The translations under genes and the position numbers were made by a program. A DNA stretch of 64,000 nt from Nautilus pompilius. Taxonomy: Eukaryota > Mollusca > Cephalopoda > Nautilida > Nautilidae. This document shows, piece after piece, positions 13,216-26,390 of the stretch (positions within the stretch are counted from its first letter, which is position 1; the number at the start of each line of letters is the position of its first letter). Under the pieces are notes generated by a model. It was not told the DNA's origin and ran no database searches. It saw only the letters and a list, made by a program, of their open reading frames with translations. The stretch is taken from NCBI GenBank assembly GCA_018389105.1, contig JACATO010001097.1, positions 208,501 through 272,500 of the forward strand. Direction: 5' to 3'.

Positions 13216-13727
13216 AAAAAAAAAAAAGGAGGAGAAGGAAAAAGGGAAAGAAAAAAGGGGGAAAAAAAGAAAACGAGAGAGCGAGAGAGAGAGGAGAGCG
13301 AGCGAGAGAGGATGAGAGAGCGGTCGAGATCTCTAGGAGCGAGAGAAAGAGCGAGCGAGAGCAAGAGCGTAGAGTAGAAAGCGACCGAAGAGGCGCGGCG
13401 AGCGAGAGAGAGAAAGAGAGGAGAAGAGTCGAGCAAGGGATGAGAGAGAAAGAGAGAGAGCGAGAGAGACTGAGCAAGAGGCGAGTAAAAGAGAGAGCGA
13501 GAGAGACGAGAGGGGAGCGAGCAAGATCGGCGAGCCAGAGAGCTCTAGCGCGCGAGAGAAAGCGATAAAGTCGAGGTATAGCGAGAGATACAGAGCTAGA
13601 GCTAGAGCGAGAGAGCGAGCGAGCGACGTAGATGAGCTAGCTCTGCGAGAGAGACGGAGATAGATATCTCCACCATCCTCTCTCCATCTCTCTCTCGCTC
13701 TCCATCTCTCTCTACTCACCATTCTCT

Positions 13728-13799
<72 letters not shown>
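13216..13799. repeat. GA-rich tract followed by CT-rich tract (purine/pyrimidine inverted block)
   Basis: From about 13216 to 13660 the + strand is nearly all purine (A/G runs, then GAGAGCGAGC-type repeats with CpG-containing variants). After a short mixed junction (13640-13675) it becomes CT-rich, with an uninterrupted CT dinucleotide run of about 68 bases at 13732-13799. The two arms are roughly complementary in inverted orientation, so a long imperfect hairpin or triplex-type structure is possible. The open frames that cross it (Ser/Leu/Arg-rich on -, Glu/Arg/Lys-rich on +) are low-complexity shadows. Confidence 0.9.
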
Positions 13800-13804
<5 letters not shown>

Positions 13805-16800
13805 CCTAACTGTCGTTCTGTAGCACTACATCTTTCACCAAAAATTCCAGGTTTCTAATTTGTTTCCATTACTTATTTTGAAAATAAAACAAAAGCGCAT
13901 CGCGCCAGAGTGTAGGCCAAGCTTCAGTCATTCGGTGATTCGACTAAGGTACAGCTTTGAGTCAGGTGTAGCGACATCTTTTATGCAATAGAGCGCCTAA
14001 GTAAATTAACTTTTCTTCTTCTGTAGATATTTAGGGTGATAGCGTTTGTACAATATTATTTTAAACTGACTGAGCGGCATAGTAATCAAGAATAGCGTAA
14101 TTGGTATTTACTGATGCAAAATGACAGTTGGCACACCGACACGCCAGCCATTCTTAGGTATGGGTTCGGCTAAGTGAGAAGATCGGCAGTGCCCCTGATT
14201 GAGTAAATTCCAAGTGGTTGCCCGCGTGGTTCAGTCGTACGGCGTTGGACAGAAAGGGAAAATGCAAAAAGTTTTTTTTTTTTTAAATTAAAAAAATTTT
14301 TTTTAATATAAAAACTCTGGAGATAAATTAATTATTATTCCACGACCGCCACCTTGTCCATTCGTCACGTCCATCTTCCTTCTCGTCTCACCCTGACCTC
14401 GCTGCTCCGCCAGCGTGCTGACTTTCTCTCGAAATTCAGCATTTACTAAACGATATCGGCTTATATCGCTGAATGATTTCGGCCGCATTATTTTAAAACG
14501 AGGCTCGTCGAGGCGGCAATGTTTTATCCATCCGCGTGTTAGTACCTGTAGATGTTAATCCGCTAGGCAGACTCTTTTCCTTTACCCGTAGCTACAAAGA
14601 AGGAAAAATCGTTCATTTATCCGTCCCACCGGGTTTCACGGTACAACAAAAGGAAGCATCTTGTGGCGTATGACGCGCTGGTCACGGTTGAATGCATTTT
14701 CCTGAACTATAGGCGCAGATCGATTCCGTTAAACTCATAAACGTTGGATTGTTTGATCAGTCGCGTGCTCTACGCTTGTACGGGCTGCGGCAAGGTGTTG
14801 TGCTTTCTCCGATGGATGAAACGAGTCCTGCCTGGAAAACTGGATGCGCGCAAAGAAACGGGGCTCATCAGAATGGATCCTAAATCCAGAAGATGCTTTA
14901 AAACAGCTTGTACTACAAACTGCTTTGTGAGCTTTCGTTTATGGCTGAACCCTTAAGACAGCACGTCTGATATTGGAAACATTTCGTTGACAGTATGAAT
15001 CACCCATCACGGTGGCATTTGAAATGCATATTTTGTTAAAGTAAGCATCATTTCGGTGGAAAAAAAATATAGGTTTCCTATAATTACCCAAGCCAGATCA
15101 ACATGTTTTCCTCACCTGTGAGAAATGTCAAACTTTAGTTTAGTTCATACCTGGGTGATGAGACTTACCTGCATACCAATGCATTTATATGTATCCTTAA
15201 ATGCTCAATTATAGAGATGCGCCGCTCTGCTATAAATGGAACTGATATTAGATTGGTGGATAAATCAGAGACTTTCGCGGACTATGCCAAGTTACACAAC
15301 GAGGCTAATTCTCTCTCATCAAGACGTTGGTCAATTGAATACGCTAAGCAAAGGGCAACTAAGTTGCTGATCGACTTTAACATCTTTACATGTAAATAGA
15401 TTTGCGATGGCGATCTATTAGTCATAAAGATGCCGCCTGCTCTGAAACATTTTCTGGGTACAAAGCGACTCCGAGCGAGATTTGGTAACTAATACCGACC
15501 AGACGCGAAAATGGCTGATGTAGGCCCGAATCTGAACCCGATGGAGCATCGCAATGGGAAGAAAAGGGATTCCTCTCGTGGAAACTATTGCAGGGCTGGC
15601 CCCGAGGCTTTCTGCATAGAAAGGAAGAGAATGCAGCAGATCCACATTAGAAACCGTTTAGTGAGGCAGCGCGAGAAGGGAGGGATCGTCGTCCGTACAA
15701 GTAGAGGGGTCACCGCGTCACGATCGCTCCTAAGAAATCAGGCGGCACTTAGCATCCAGCCGCTATGTTACAGCGGTGTTAATGCGCAGGTAGAGAACCT
15801 ATCGCAGTTTTAATCTCCTATAGGTAACCGCCTTTCAGCGTTTGAATTTATAGCTGTACTTTCCTGGACCGCTGGCGGAAGGTGGGGTGATGACAATAAC
15901 GGAAAGACAGCTATCTGCTATCGTTACATCAGCTTCTTGTTCCCCGATGACACGTGACTTTTCGGGACCTTCCTGCTGACGCCCAGGAAGATCTCTTACT
16001 CGGCGAGGGGAATAAACAAACCCATAAAGTATCCCCCCAACAAAAGAAAGACTAAAATTGCGAAGCGGAACTATGATGTCTTTTGAAGGAAAATGGACCA
16101 ATATCCATCAATCAGTCCGAGCCTCGTTAAATCTGATAAATCGCCAGTTTAACGCAAATCCGAGGAGATATGATGCCACCTGAAGACTTGAACAGGTCGC
16201 GGAAAATGATCTATGTTGGGCACCAGCTTCACGTCAGATTATTTCTGCTCGAGATGGTCTATGGAAGGCATCATACAAATATCCATCGCAATCTGTTGTT
16301 TTCGTTCCTTCCGTTAATCGATAACACGATCGGAGTTTTCATTTGCTCCGTTAACAAGACGGACAAAAGTAGCAACTGGTTAACGTCAGAAGACTATTTG
16401 GCTAATTGGAGCAATCGGATGCTGGATGATACGGAACAAGGCTACATATAAAAAATGGTATTAACTTATATACATAGAATACATATTTAGAATATGGAAA
16501 GCATCGTACTTTTGAATAATTTTGTACAAAATTCCCTAACAACTGAAGAGAGCATTTTAGATTAAAATAAAGTCTTTAATATAATTGTTAATCTTCTAAA
16601 AGAAAATAAACGGCTCGTATTTGTTTTTATTTATCTTGCTTCAGTTCAGTGTGCGATTTCCGGTGTCATTTTAGTTTCTATGGAATGTTTTGGGAGACAA
16701 AAGAACGACAAATGTTTTCAACTTAAAAAACAAAAACACAAACAAACAGAAATCGACATATTTTGAAGAGAAGACGGCTTTTCTTTATTCACAGTCACCT

Positions 16801-17038
16801 TTAATAATTAAATAAGTATAGCAGTGACACTTTAAATAGAAAATTAAAACCAGAAAGCATTCTTCTACTTTTATAATGAAACTTATCGAAAATACCACAG
16901 TGTTGGAACGACGGGTCTCTTATCGTACACATCTTGTCTGCTATTCTTTTCTTTTCATCGCCGTTACCTAAACAAGGTAAGTGCTGCCACCTTTAGTTAG
17001 TAGAAACAACGACAAAAAATGCGTACTTCGAATACTGA
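13800..17038. other. non-coding stretch, no element recognised
   Basis: No gene could be supported. Weak coding-like pieces: an open + frame at 15217-15399 (60 codons, no splice support), and a 20-codon minus segment near 15170-15231 bounded by an acceptor-like TTTATAG and a GTAAGT donor. A minus frame around 15835-16101 is open but has no clean borders. Confidence 0.45.
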
Positions 17039-17520
17039 TAGAGAGAGAGAGAGAGAGAGACAGAGAGAGAGAGGACGTCAGTACACGAAGAGAGAGATGA
17101 CGTCATTACAGAGAGATGACGTCAGTACACGAAGAAAGAGAAATGACGTCATTACAGAGATGACGTCATTACATAGAGATTACGCCATTACATAGAGATG
17201 ACGTCAGTACACGAAGAGAGATAAATGACGTCATTACAGAGATGACGTCACTATACGGAGAGATGACGCCAGTACACGAAGAGAGAGATATGACATCATT
17301 ACATAGAGATTACGCCATTACATAGAGATGACGTCAGTACACGAAGAGAGATAAATGACGTCATTATATAGAGATGACGTCATTACATAGAGATGACGTC
17401 AGTACACGAAGAGAGAGATAAATGACGCCATTACATAGAGATGACGTCAGTACACGAAGAGAGAGATAAATGACGTCATTATATAGAGATGACGTCATTA
17501 CACAGAGATTAGAGAGAGAG
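17039..17520 (+). repeat. CRE-core minisatellite array 2
   Basis: It opens with a GA run and continues as alternating units: GATGACGTCATTACA plus GAGA, and GATGACGTCAGTACACGAAG plus GAGA. The distinctive dialect here is the GTACACGAAG spacer and CATAGAGAT linker. Several copies carry TTACGCCA or TGACGCCA instead of the perfect palindrome. A longer block of roughly 120 bases recurs about three times, indicating higher-order amplification. Confidence 0.95.
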
Positions 17521-19643
17521 ATGGCAGTTTTTCTGAATCCTCCTTTAAGATCTAAGAGATTGTCCAATTTAATTGGGTCTAATTAATATAAGAAAATCTC
17601 TTTGCCTTCAGCAATCTCCATGAAAAGCAATTTCATCCTACATTGAAAAATACGTGTGAATGTAAAAACTGATTTAATTTTTATTTGCTTGGAGATAAAA
17701 TTATTACAATATATATAAATAATTTAAAAAACCCAAATAAATGATATTTATTTAGCTAAAAGCTATTTAAAGTAAACCAAAAACTGCTGGAACATTTTTT
17801 TTTTTTTTGTAATGCAATAAAGTCGGTCGATAATTATTATTCACGAACAAACGCGAGGAATTTTGCGAATCTGCCTGATTAATGTATTGCGTTGAGTATT
17901 TTGTAACTTTCGCGTCTCCGGAGATCTGGCAGGAATAATATTACAGCCGCTGGTGTGTGAGGGAAATTATAAACCCTTATACAGACAAACAACCCTGACG
18001 TAGATTTACCGTAAGACTTTCGTTTAGGATCAGGAGTTTGTAAACATTTAGGCACGAGAATAAATAAAGCAAATGGCGGCATGCACAAAAGGCATTTGAC
18101 ATTTTCACGCTCTTTCGCTTTCAGGAACAATAAAATATTAGGTAATATAAACAACATGAACCCCTAACATCATTATCATCATCATCATCATCTTCATCTT
18201 CTTCTTCTTCTTCTCACAAAAAAAGCTCGAAGCTATACCTATAAAAACAATTCCTGTCGTAACTGGTAACACTGCCGTTTCAGCTCACCCAGTTAAAATC
18301 GTATTGTCATTGCTAGTAAACTCAGCGACGGAATCTCTGATATCGTATAGAGTAGTGACGGAAACCAATATCAAATGACTTCCGGAAACGGCTCGGCTGG
18401 TAAAGAAAACAAAAGACGAAGAGTTAACTCGGGGGCCTATTATTTTAACGAATTTGTTTATTTATTTATCAGGGGAGGTAATTAGTTTGTTTATTTATTT
18501 GTCTACAACGAGAAATTAAGGACAGATTTTAGGGGTGGTACTGATTTTCTCTTAAAAAAAAACAAAAACAATCAAACGTGACGTCAGTAAACTTTGATGG
18601 TGATCGATGACGCGTGTGAATAACTCCACGGCGTGAACTTCAAACGCAACCCACCTCACAGAGGAGGAAACATTCGATGAAGTGTTATTCTTTCCCGTTA
18701 TTGTTCCCAGGATGTTGCATGCAGAGTGGTCTGCCCTTCAACAAGAGACGTTCGGGCGGACAGGTCAGCTCGGACGACCGGTAAGGAAAAGATATCGAGA
18801 CCACCGATAGGTTACTGGAAAACGTGAAACGGTGCGTGATTTCGCACCCCCCCAACTTTGCTATTTCCCGGCTTGTTTCTCGTTCTACCCACGTGGCAAA
18901 GAGGGACGGCAGGGGCGGGTAATTTGCATCGGAATAACTAATAAATAAATACACGTTTAGAGATAACTTAATACTCGGAACATCAGACACCCCCCCACCC
19001 TGCATCATCTCTGTTTCTCTAGTGGCAACAAGAAAATTTATCGATAGAAGTATCGAACCCCTGGGGGGGGGCGATGTCGGGCTGACGACAACACAGCGAT
19101 ATCCATGTACTATCCAAAACTATAATCAAAAGTACGTAAGTGGATTATTACGGTAGTTCACCCGCCCTCTCTCATGTTTTAGCACCGCGACAGTCGCTAA
19201 TAGGTTGGAGAATTAACTTCTAACCTCACAACCATTTAAAGTTTCAACTGACCGCAAGGGTAGTAATTGACGGAATGAGTTGCGCGAACCAGGCTGCTAG
19301 TAACCGCTGTCTTATCTGCCCTTTAATTAAACACGGCTAATTTGGAATTTCTACCATTCCCAGAATTATTTACTAGCCTACGTTCAGTGGGTTGTTTAAA
19401 AAGCAAACTCTGCTTAAAATATATTTAAAAATTTAATTTTTAAATAATAGCTTCAGAATAATATTGGATTAGATTCCACAAGGTTGAGATAACTTTTAGA
19501 GACTGAGAAGTAAAACGTTTTGGAATATCCGGTGTTTATTTCAACCAATCGTCCATCTTGGTTTCTGTTCCGGTCCGCGTCTAAAGTACCGGGTAAAGCG
19601 GACACGCTAAACGATAATCCCAAGAAAATGTATTTAAAACTAG
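17521..19643. other. non-coding stretch with small simple repeats
   Basis: No gene recognised. It contains a CAT/CTT trinucleotide run at about 18168-18213, a solo TGACGTCA at 18579-18586, and a G9 run near 19062. The rest is AT-rich unique sequence. Confidence 0.5.

Positions 19644-19720
<77 letters not shown>
19644..19720. repeat. (AAT)n microsatellite
   Basis: About 26 uninterrupted AAT trinucleotides (77 bases). The poly-Asn (+) and poly-Leu (-) frames across it are simple consequences of the repeat. Confidence 0.97.
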
Positions 19721-19721
<1 letters not shown>

Positions 19722-19931
19722 CATTGCAGCTAAACATCTTCAAACCAGTCTGAGCTAAATTATTGCAGATGCATTCCACAGAATTATTTAAGAAATCGAT
19801 AATAATCTGTTTCATTTCAGTTATTGGCGGACTTCAAAGATGACTTCTTCTTTACAACACCAAAGTACACAGCCACCCAAACCTTTAATCCAACAAGAAA
19901 GTATGGCCCGGTCGTTAGCTGCGCCAAGAGG

Positions 19932-19960
19932 GAGATATATATATATATATATATATATAC
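19932..19960. repeat. (AT)n microsatellite
   Basis: About 13 AT dinucleotides. It directly follows an open + segment that starts after a TTTCATTTCAG acceptor-like site at 19820 and reads DFKDDFFFTTPKYTATQTF. No donor follows before the microsatellite, so I did not call that segment an exon. Confidence 0.92.
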
Positions 19961-22688
19961 GGGCCTGGCCCGGCGCGCGGGGAAACGGACGAAGATCAAT
20001 GAATGGAAAACGTGGAGGAAAGGGTCTCGAAGTTGGCTCAGAACCTGATTAGGACGCGCCGAACTGTTGTCGTCCCTCGGCTTACCAAGAGATTATCGCT
20101 TTAAAAGGTCGGAGAAAACGAGATTAAGTCGCTTCGCCGATAACTGATCGCTTAATAAACTCGAAAGTCTGCCATACGGTGTAAAGAAAAAAGCGGGAGA
20201 GAAAAGATTTCCATAAAGGACTAAGGGGAAGTTATTATTATTATTACTATTATTGTTAAGGAAAAGTGCCTACCCATTTTTACTTTTGTCAAATAAGCGG
20301 ATTTTTAGGTATAAGTAAAGTTACACGCATCATTCATTAGCAGAGTCATTACAGTCAGCCACGGTCAAATGGACATCACGTGAGTATCGGTCTCCACCAA
20401 CGCAGAACACGCAACGAAACAACAACAGTAATTTTAACTGTACAGGTGGAACAATGTGGGTTTTGGTGAAAGTTTTTGTTTTTTATCTGCCATTTAATTG
20501 AAAAACTAATAACAAAAGGCATTAATTATGTAGCTGAAAACCATTTTTAACTTAATGGTAAAAGAAGATGGAGAGTTTAAGCTGAGGAAATAGCAGCGAA
20601 ACGCTCTTTCGTGATAAAGGTAAGAAAATTGTCATAACGACGTCATCAGACCGGCTCCAGTTATTTACGCAACAGAGGCTCTGGTTGAAGTGTAGATATT
20701 TTTCCGTTATCTCACTACACCATGAAATTAAGCTAATAGATTATTGTTAAACCGTAAGTGAAACCAAATTTGAATAAACATCTTTATAGCGTTTATATAG
20801 AATATCACGTGGCTACAAGAACTGATATCATTACCGCAATTAATGACGTCAGTATTAGATTTTGCTTTTGTTTGGTGTTATACGTTCGCCTCATAAAAAG
20901 CGTGAAAACGCAAAGGATTGGTTTATAGTATTAAAAAGTTACTGAGTTTGAAAGTTTGGGATAATTGTGTCGATGAATCAAACAAAATAGAAAATAGAAA
21001 TTCGTGCTGCATTGTGTTTCTATTTGGAACTGTGCGAGTAAAAGAAAAAGGAGGTCGAATCCATTAGCAAAGAAGTGAAAAGTCAGGCAATGGATGGCTT
21101 TTAAAGCAAGGCTAAGTAGAAAAATGACCAACAACAAAGACCTGGAAGCCATTTTAATTTCCTACCTATATCTTTTTTTGATGTCTTTTTTTTTGTTGTC
21201 AGAATCGTGAAGAGATTAGATTATTGTAATCAATTCTGATGTTAATCTCTTAAAGAAAAAAGCTTAAAACATTCACCTGGAGATTACTTCACCAATCAAA
21301 CGTTTGAGAATCATGACTCTCCATCCCTAAATCCTGGAGATAACTCCAGTGTTTCTGGGTTCATTGACGCCATCAAAATATACTTTGAACCATGTAAATG
21401 CAGAAGTGAACATGTGCCATTGGTTTATGTACCTTTCAGATAAGTTAAATGGATATCGATTAAAATATTAACTATTTATTTTATTTGACCTGTGTATTTC
21501 AGCATTTAATTGAAGTATTATTATTCGTGTCGTTACTGTTGATCGTTATTCTTTCTTAGTGACGTCATAAGAAATTTCGTACAAAAAGATCTTGTCTCAA
21601 TTCCGCCATCTTCAAATCTTGAAGTTCGAGCGAGATGTGCAGGGCCATGCCGTATCACTAACTTGCCCACCTTAAAAATTGAATGTAACCGACCGACATT
21701 GACATGTTTCAACTGTGATTATAGATATATTAGTAATAGACATCTAAGCGGGGAGTCGCCCAATGTGCACCGCCATCGTGTCAAAGGAGCCGAATCCCGC
21801 GATATTTTCCCGTTTATCCGGTGTTGTGCTATTAACCGTTCAGAATGTGGCCAAACTCAACGACTAGTTACCGAAGATCTCGACGTTTCTGAAGAACGTC
21901 TGGCCAATATGCGTCGACAGTGGAGTCCAGTGCCATTTATACGAAAGGGTTAATGGTAAAACAACAATTTCGGCGTGAATATATTAAATTAAAAAAATAT
22001 GAATGGAGCAGATGAAAAGGAAATTTATAAATAAATGACAGCGGACCGAATTAGCTCAGGTGAGAGGCGGAAAACATCATGAATAATAGATAAATGTAAG
22101 AAGTCAAATGCTGCAGGAATACACAACCTGACATTTCCGTGTTCATTGACGTTCAAAATTATTATCTGCGTTTTTGGCATTTTCTTGGATAGTACATTTT
22201 CAGTTTCGCGCACAACTTGATCAGGCACGTCCCCGATCTGGGTCTGGTTGCACGTAATATTTCTAGGGCTTCAAAGACTTGAGATTACCAAGACTACGCT
22301 GAGAAATTTGAATAGAGAAATAGAGATGTTATCGTGGATTCAGAAATACTTCCACATAGTTTTGTTTCTTTTAAAAAGACGTAAACCATTAATCTCCTAG
22401 GTGATAGATGTACTCGTATTGTGATTTTATTGTACAGAACAGATTAAATACCCTTTTTTGCTTCAAAATGGGGATAAACGGTTTTTGGTAAAGAATAGCC
22501 TAACCAGTTTTGACAGCCTAGAAGGTTAGTTTTGTAAGCACCAGACAGGAACACAGGAAGCAGACTCCGTTTCTGAGACTAGCCGCTCAGATAAATCGCA
22601 TATGTCTCATTCGGGTAGATAGACACTTTTCAGACCCGAAGGCCATGTATAAGCTGTAAATATGCTCTGCCTCTTTGTAATCAATATA
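19961..22688. other. non-coding stretch, one unexplained minus open frame
   Basis: A short ATT-rich run lies near 20231-20256, and solo TGACGTCA sites lie at 20844-20851 and 21560-21567. On the minus strand, 22025-22270 is open for about 81 codons with plausible peptide (for example KTQIIILNVNEHGNVRL) and ends at a stop. It has no clean donor and only a moderate acceptor. It may be a terminal exon or chance. Confidence 0.4.
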
Positions 22689-23265
22689 AGTCGGCCCCCG
22701 CGTAATCGCGGCCCCGGTTATTCGCGGAATTTTCCTTAGAACCTGACTAATAATTGTTCGTGGAAACCCCCGCATATTCGCGGAATCGCAAATATCTTCC
22801 GCGATTTTTTATGGCTTTTTTCGTGGCAATATATATTTTTTCACGCTTTTTAACACTAAATTATTAATAACAATATAATTTACTAATTTTGTAATATAAA
22901 TACTAACGTAAATTCAGCAAAATATCAATATAAAATAAACGCTATTGGCTGGAGGTTTGAAAGTAGCCAATCGGAGAGCGTTATTCATTTCTCCTCGCTG
23001 CTGATTGGCTGCTGCCCACGAGGCGCTGTCTCAGACAGATGCAGCCCAGCAGCCCCCCATCATCCCAGTTTACCGCGTGTAGCTATCTCGAGTGTTTCGT
23101 TGAGTGTTGTATTTTTTATTAAATTATTATTATATATTTACTTATATTTTACGTTATATTTTGACGTTTATAGGCATTTTTATGGACCACATCCAATATT
23201 CGCGGTTTTTCACTCTTCGCGGGTGCTCAAGGGACGTAACCCCCGCGAATACCGGGGGACAACTG
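22689..23265. mobile_element. 577-bp miniature inverted-repeat element, Tigger/pogo-type ends
   Basis: The left end begins AGTCGGCCCCCGCG. The reverse complement of the right end begins CAGTTGTCCCCCGG and continues with TATTCGCGGGGG. These ends match each other and the well-known C(A/G)GT-G-CCCCCG..TTCGCGG type ends of Tigger/pogo-superfamily elements. The element is bounded by TA on both sides (22687-22688 and 23266-23267), the expected target duplication for that superfamily. The interior is AT-rich with two ATTGGCT-containing segments and a second internal copy of the CCCCCGCATATTCGCGG motif. No transposase frame remains, so it is non-autonomous. A Tigger-like transposase relic occurs at 51.2 kb in the same window. 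Confidence 0.85.
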
Positions 23266-25544
23266 TACTATACTTTCTAAGAATTTATGTTGATAAATAG
23301 CCATATTATCGACGTTTTCGATTTATATTATAAACGTTGTACAACACGGCAATGAAATACGTTTGTATATGAAAAGCTACAAGCTACACTATATATATAC
23401 TGTAGTTCGAATATTATAAAGATATTGCTTATACAAGATTAAGTACGACGCACCAGAGGGCGGTCTGTCCGTAACAAATGGCTCTTTACACAAAAAAACG
23501 GCAGGTATATCAGTATGTAATTCAAACCTTCCATACAGCATGTTTTCGTTTATTCGATAAGTAATCTTTTGAGTGAAGAAAGCGGCGAGCTTTGACATGC
23601 TTCTCTTTGGAGGTCTAATGGAAATGATGGATTAAGCTTACTCAGTCATCCGTCCTCTCAAAGAATATATTTATTGAAACTTACACAGCGGCAAAGAATC
23701 AGTCATTGCCCGATCAATGGTAGAAAACTTCCGTATTTACTGATCAATACGACCTCGGTTCTAAGCCAGTGAGAGCCTAAACGCTACACGACATTCTAAA
23801 GTGCATCCGAGCTAAACGTGAGTTCCACATTACAAGCAACGGTTTCTGAGCTTACCTGCTTCTTTTGATGTCTTTGTTGTTATTGTCTGTAACAGCTAAT
23901 CAACAGATCCAAAGATGAGTCGATGATTTAAGCAGAAGTCGAGTACGTTTTACTTTCTCTGGCTTTACAGAGCAACTGGTAGAACTCAATTCATGGTTTC
24001 CCTAACGCGACATGTTATCCAGGTTCTTCACACGCCCATCTGTCATGGAAAGCACATATGACAATCTTGGCTTGTGACACCCATTTGTAAAAAAGACTAC
24101 TTACCGCAGTTTGGCTGTGGAGTCCCCCGTTATGAGCTGTCACATAGCGCTGTCTATTCATGCGCAAGATTACGTCTTACAGCCCAATCAGTGTTGATGC
24201 ACACATACTACAGTAAATTCCATCTATGCACGTTCATGAAAACACCACACAATACCGCAGCCTTGCAGTATCCATGTATGAGAGAGAATACATGGCTCAC
24301 TCTATCCTAGTCACGTAGCACCTGTGTGTGAAAGATATTACATACTATACTCAAGCCTTGGTGCCCATTTGGTGTTAGACAATGGACTTTGTTGTAAAGG
24401 AAACCACATCATTCTTAGTTGTATTTTCAAATTGTCCATCAGTTAAGTACGGTGTCAGCCATGTACTACAAAGATAATTCGTTAAAGGTATAAAACGCTT
24501 AATTTCACTGGCCTTGTCTTAAAAGTGAGTAAAACAAGAGCTTGTCAAAACTTTAAATTTAGATATCTCAGAAAACTCGAGCTCTGTCTTCCAAACGTAT
24601 CTTTTAAAAATTAACTAGCAGAACGTAGTAAATGGTATCTACATATAAGGTAAATGTGACGTGTATCTAATCTCTTCTCGACGAACGTGTGTGTATATCG
24701 TTGGAGTTCTTAAGTTTTAGATCCGAAAGCGATTTTTCCGGTCTTTAGACGTACAAATGTTACAGAATTCAGTCCGTTATACCATCAGAGTTTTCGCGTT
24801 CTTACAGAGGAATTGCCCTGCGTTTGAAGCCGAAATACCACTATTTATAAATATATCAATTTATTCCAGCTAGCTGCCACTATTTCTGTATATCACGATT
24901 GATTTCTGACTACATAAATCTCCAGCTTCCATCCGCAAACTTTGACAAATCAGTAGTCGCGAACAAGAGGCAATCTGCTATGTGAACCGATAAACTGCTT
25001 CTTTATTCTCGAATGAGTAATAATTCTAACAAAGACATCTGGTTGTTGCACATTTTTACAGTCAGTTGAATATTGACAAATCATTTTTTTAAAATTAAAA
25101 CATTTAAAATCTGAGGGATATGCGATTGACTGAATAAAAACTTCATGTTCCATACATACACACAAGTCAAACTGCCATTCTAAATTAAAAGTACATTAAA
25201 AATAACTGTTACTGTCTTTTAATCCAATGAAAATGCATTATTTTACCAAAATCGTTAAAAATCATGCAAAAGAAGATGATCAGAACATATAAACCATTAG
25301 TTGGGAAATCACCAATTTCAGATTTTTCATAAAAATAGCTACTCTTACACGATTTAGACATTTTTTTTCACTCAATCGATCTGCTACTTCCTCACATGAT
25401 CATAAAGGTTCTCAGACCCGAAGACTGTGCGGAATCATGATATTAAGAAATCTTGCCAATTTTTTTTTCTAAAAATTGTATTCCGTATTGAGTTTAGCAG
25501 TTTGGTACCATATTATTTTTTTTCTTGCAGCGTGAACCAGTCAC
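23266..25544. other. AT-rich stretch without recognised gene
   Basis: No element recognised. A tiny minus segment near 23857-23900, bounded by a TTGATTAG acceptor and an AGCAG|GTAAGC donor, would add about 14 codons. It is too short to assert. Confidence 0.45.
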
Positions 25545-26390
25545 TTACCAAACGTCGTCGTGATGGAATTGCATGGCATCGTGAAACATTGTGACATCTG
25601 TTCTTTGAGAAAATTCCATCCATTTTTGCCAGGTCACCGGTTGAATAAAATTTCGATTACTGTGCTTCATTGTAGTGTAAACGCAGCTTTCACGCAATTC
25701 CCCGGGCTTTCTCTCAACATACAATTTCTTTGAGACATATTTCAAGAACTTTTCATTACCGATTACAGTACGTGGCATCGTTGCTTCAAAGTGTAGTTCC
25801 AGTTCTGGTATTTATCCCAGTACAAATCGCATTTTTTTCTATTACCAAGTTTAAAGGAGAGCTTTCCAGCTGATACTCAGCCAATCAAACAAACCTCCAT
25901 TAACCATCTCTTGGTGACAGAGGCCAGAATGCTGACGGCTGGAGAGGAATCGTCGTCAGCAGTTAATTGGATATCCGTCAACAACGGGTTTGCACCAGAC
26001 TCTCCAATCAGCAGCCTTATCTTCCTCGTTCCAGGGTTTTCATTTTTTTCTCTTTCCTTCTTCTTCAAGTCCTTTGACATCATTGCTGAGCCAGTTGGGC
26101 TGTCTCTTGTAAAATGGCTGCTTGCACACCGCCACACTTTTGCTCACCCTTTTCCTCACAGCTTCCTGAAGTGCGATAATAGATTATTTTGTTGTTGTTG
26201 CTTTACGTGGACTTTTCTTTTAGGTGCCATTTTAATCCGTCAGATGGAGCGGTAGCAGTCACGAATAATGGGTTCCATTAAAAATTTACACGGAATACAG
26301 TATGAGCTAAAATTATTCAAAATACCGGTAATAGGCGAGATATCGGATGAACACGACGACGCCATGCCTTCGGTATAATCTAAACTCATC
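25545..26390 (-). mobile_element. Tc1-like transposon relic A
   Basis: On the minus strand, broken frames recover pieces of a Tc1-family transposase. Near the 5' end there is an ATG-initiated basic start (MAPKRKVHVKQ), and near 25670-25730 the segment LYVERKPGELRES, then TTMKH, corresponding to the YVRRKPGE..TVKH block of Tc1 transposases. The 5' 200 bases match the 5' part of relic B at 27.5 kb in opposite orientation, sharing ATGGAACCCATTATTCGTGA. Stops and frameshifts interrupt the reading. The 3' half, including the third catalytic residue, is not visible. The stretch 25545-25778 resembles an exon with a GTAAGT donor, but it is better explained as part of this relic. Confidence 0.75.

Noticed and set aside
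13160-13722. Ser/Leu/Arg-rich minus open frames
   Set aside because: Shadow of the purine/pyrimidine block.
14217-14250. tRNA-like 5' half (GCCCGCGTGGTTCAGTCGTA)
   Set aside because: It resembles a tRNA A-box region but no B box, anticodon arm or closing acceptor stem follows; at most a tRNA-derived SINE scrap.
19453-19815. Poly-Leu / poly-Asn open frames
   Set aside because: A direct product of the AAT trinucleotide microsatellite.
24074-24310. Plus-strand 78-codon frame and a minus GTAAGT at 24098
   Set aside because: No acceptor with a pyrimidine tract and no consistent phase with neighbours.
25545-25778. Minus-strand 'exon' with a GTAAGT donor and a plausible peptide
   Set aside because: The peptide contains the YVRRKPGE..KH block of Tc1 transposases, and the flanking sequence matches relic B, so it is part of a transposon relic and not a host exon.
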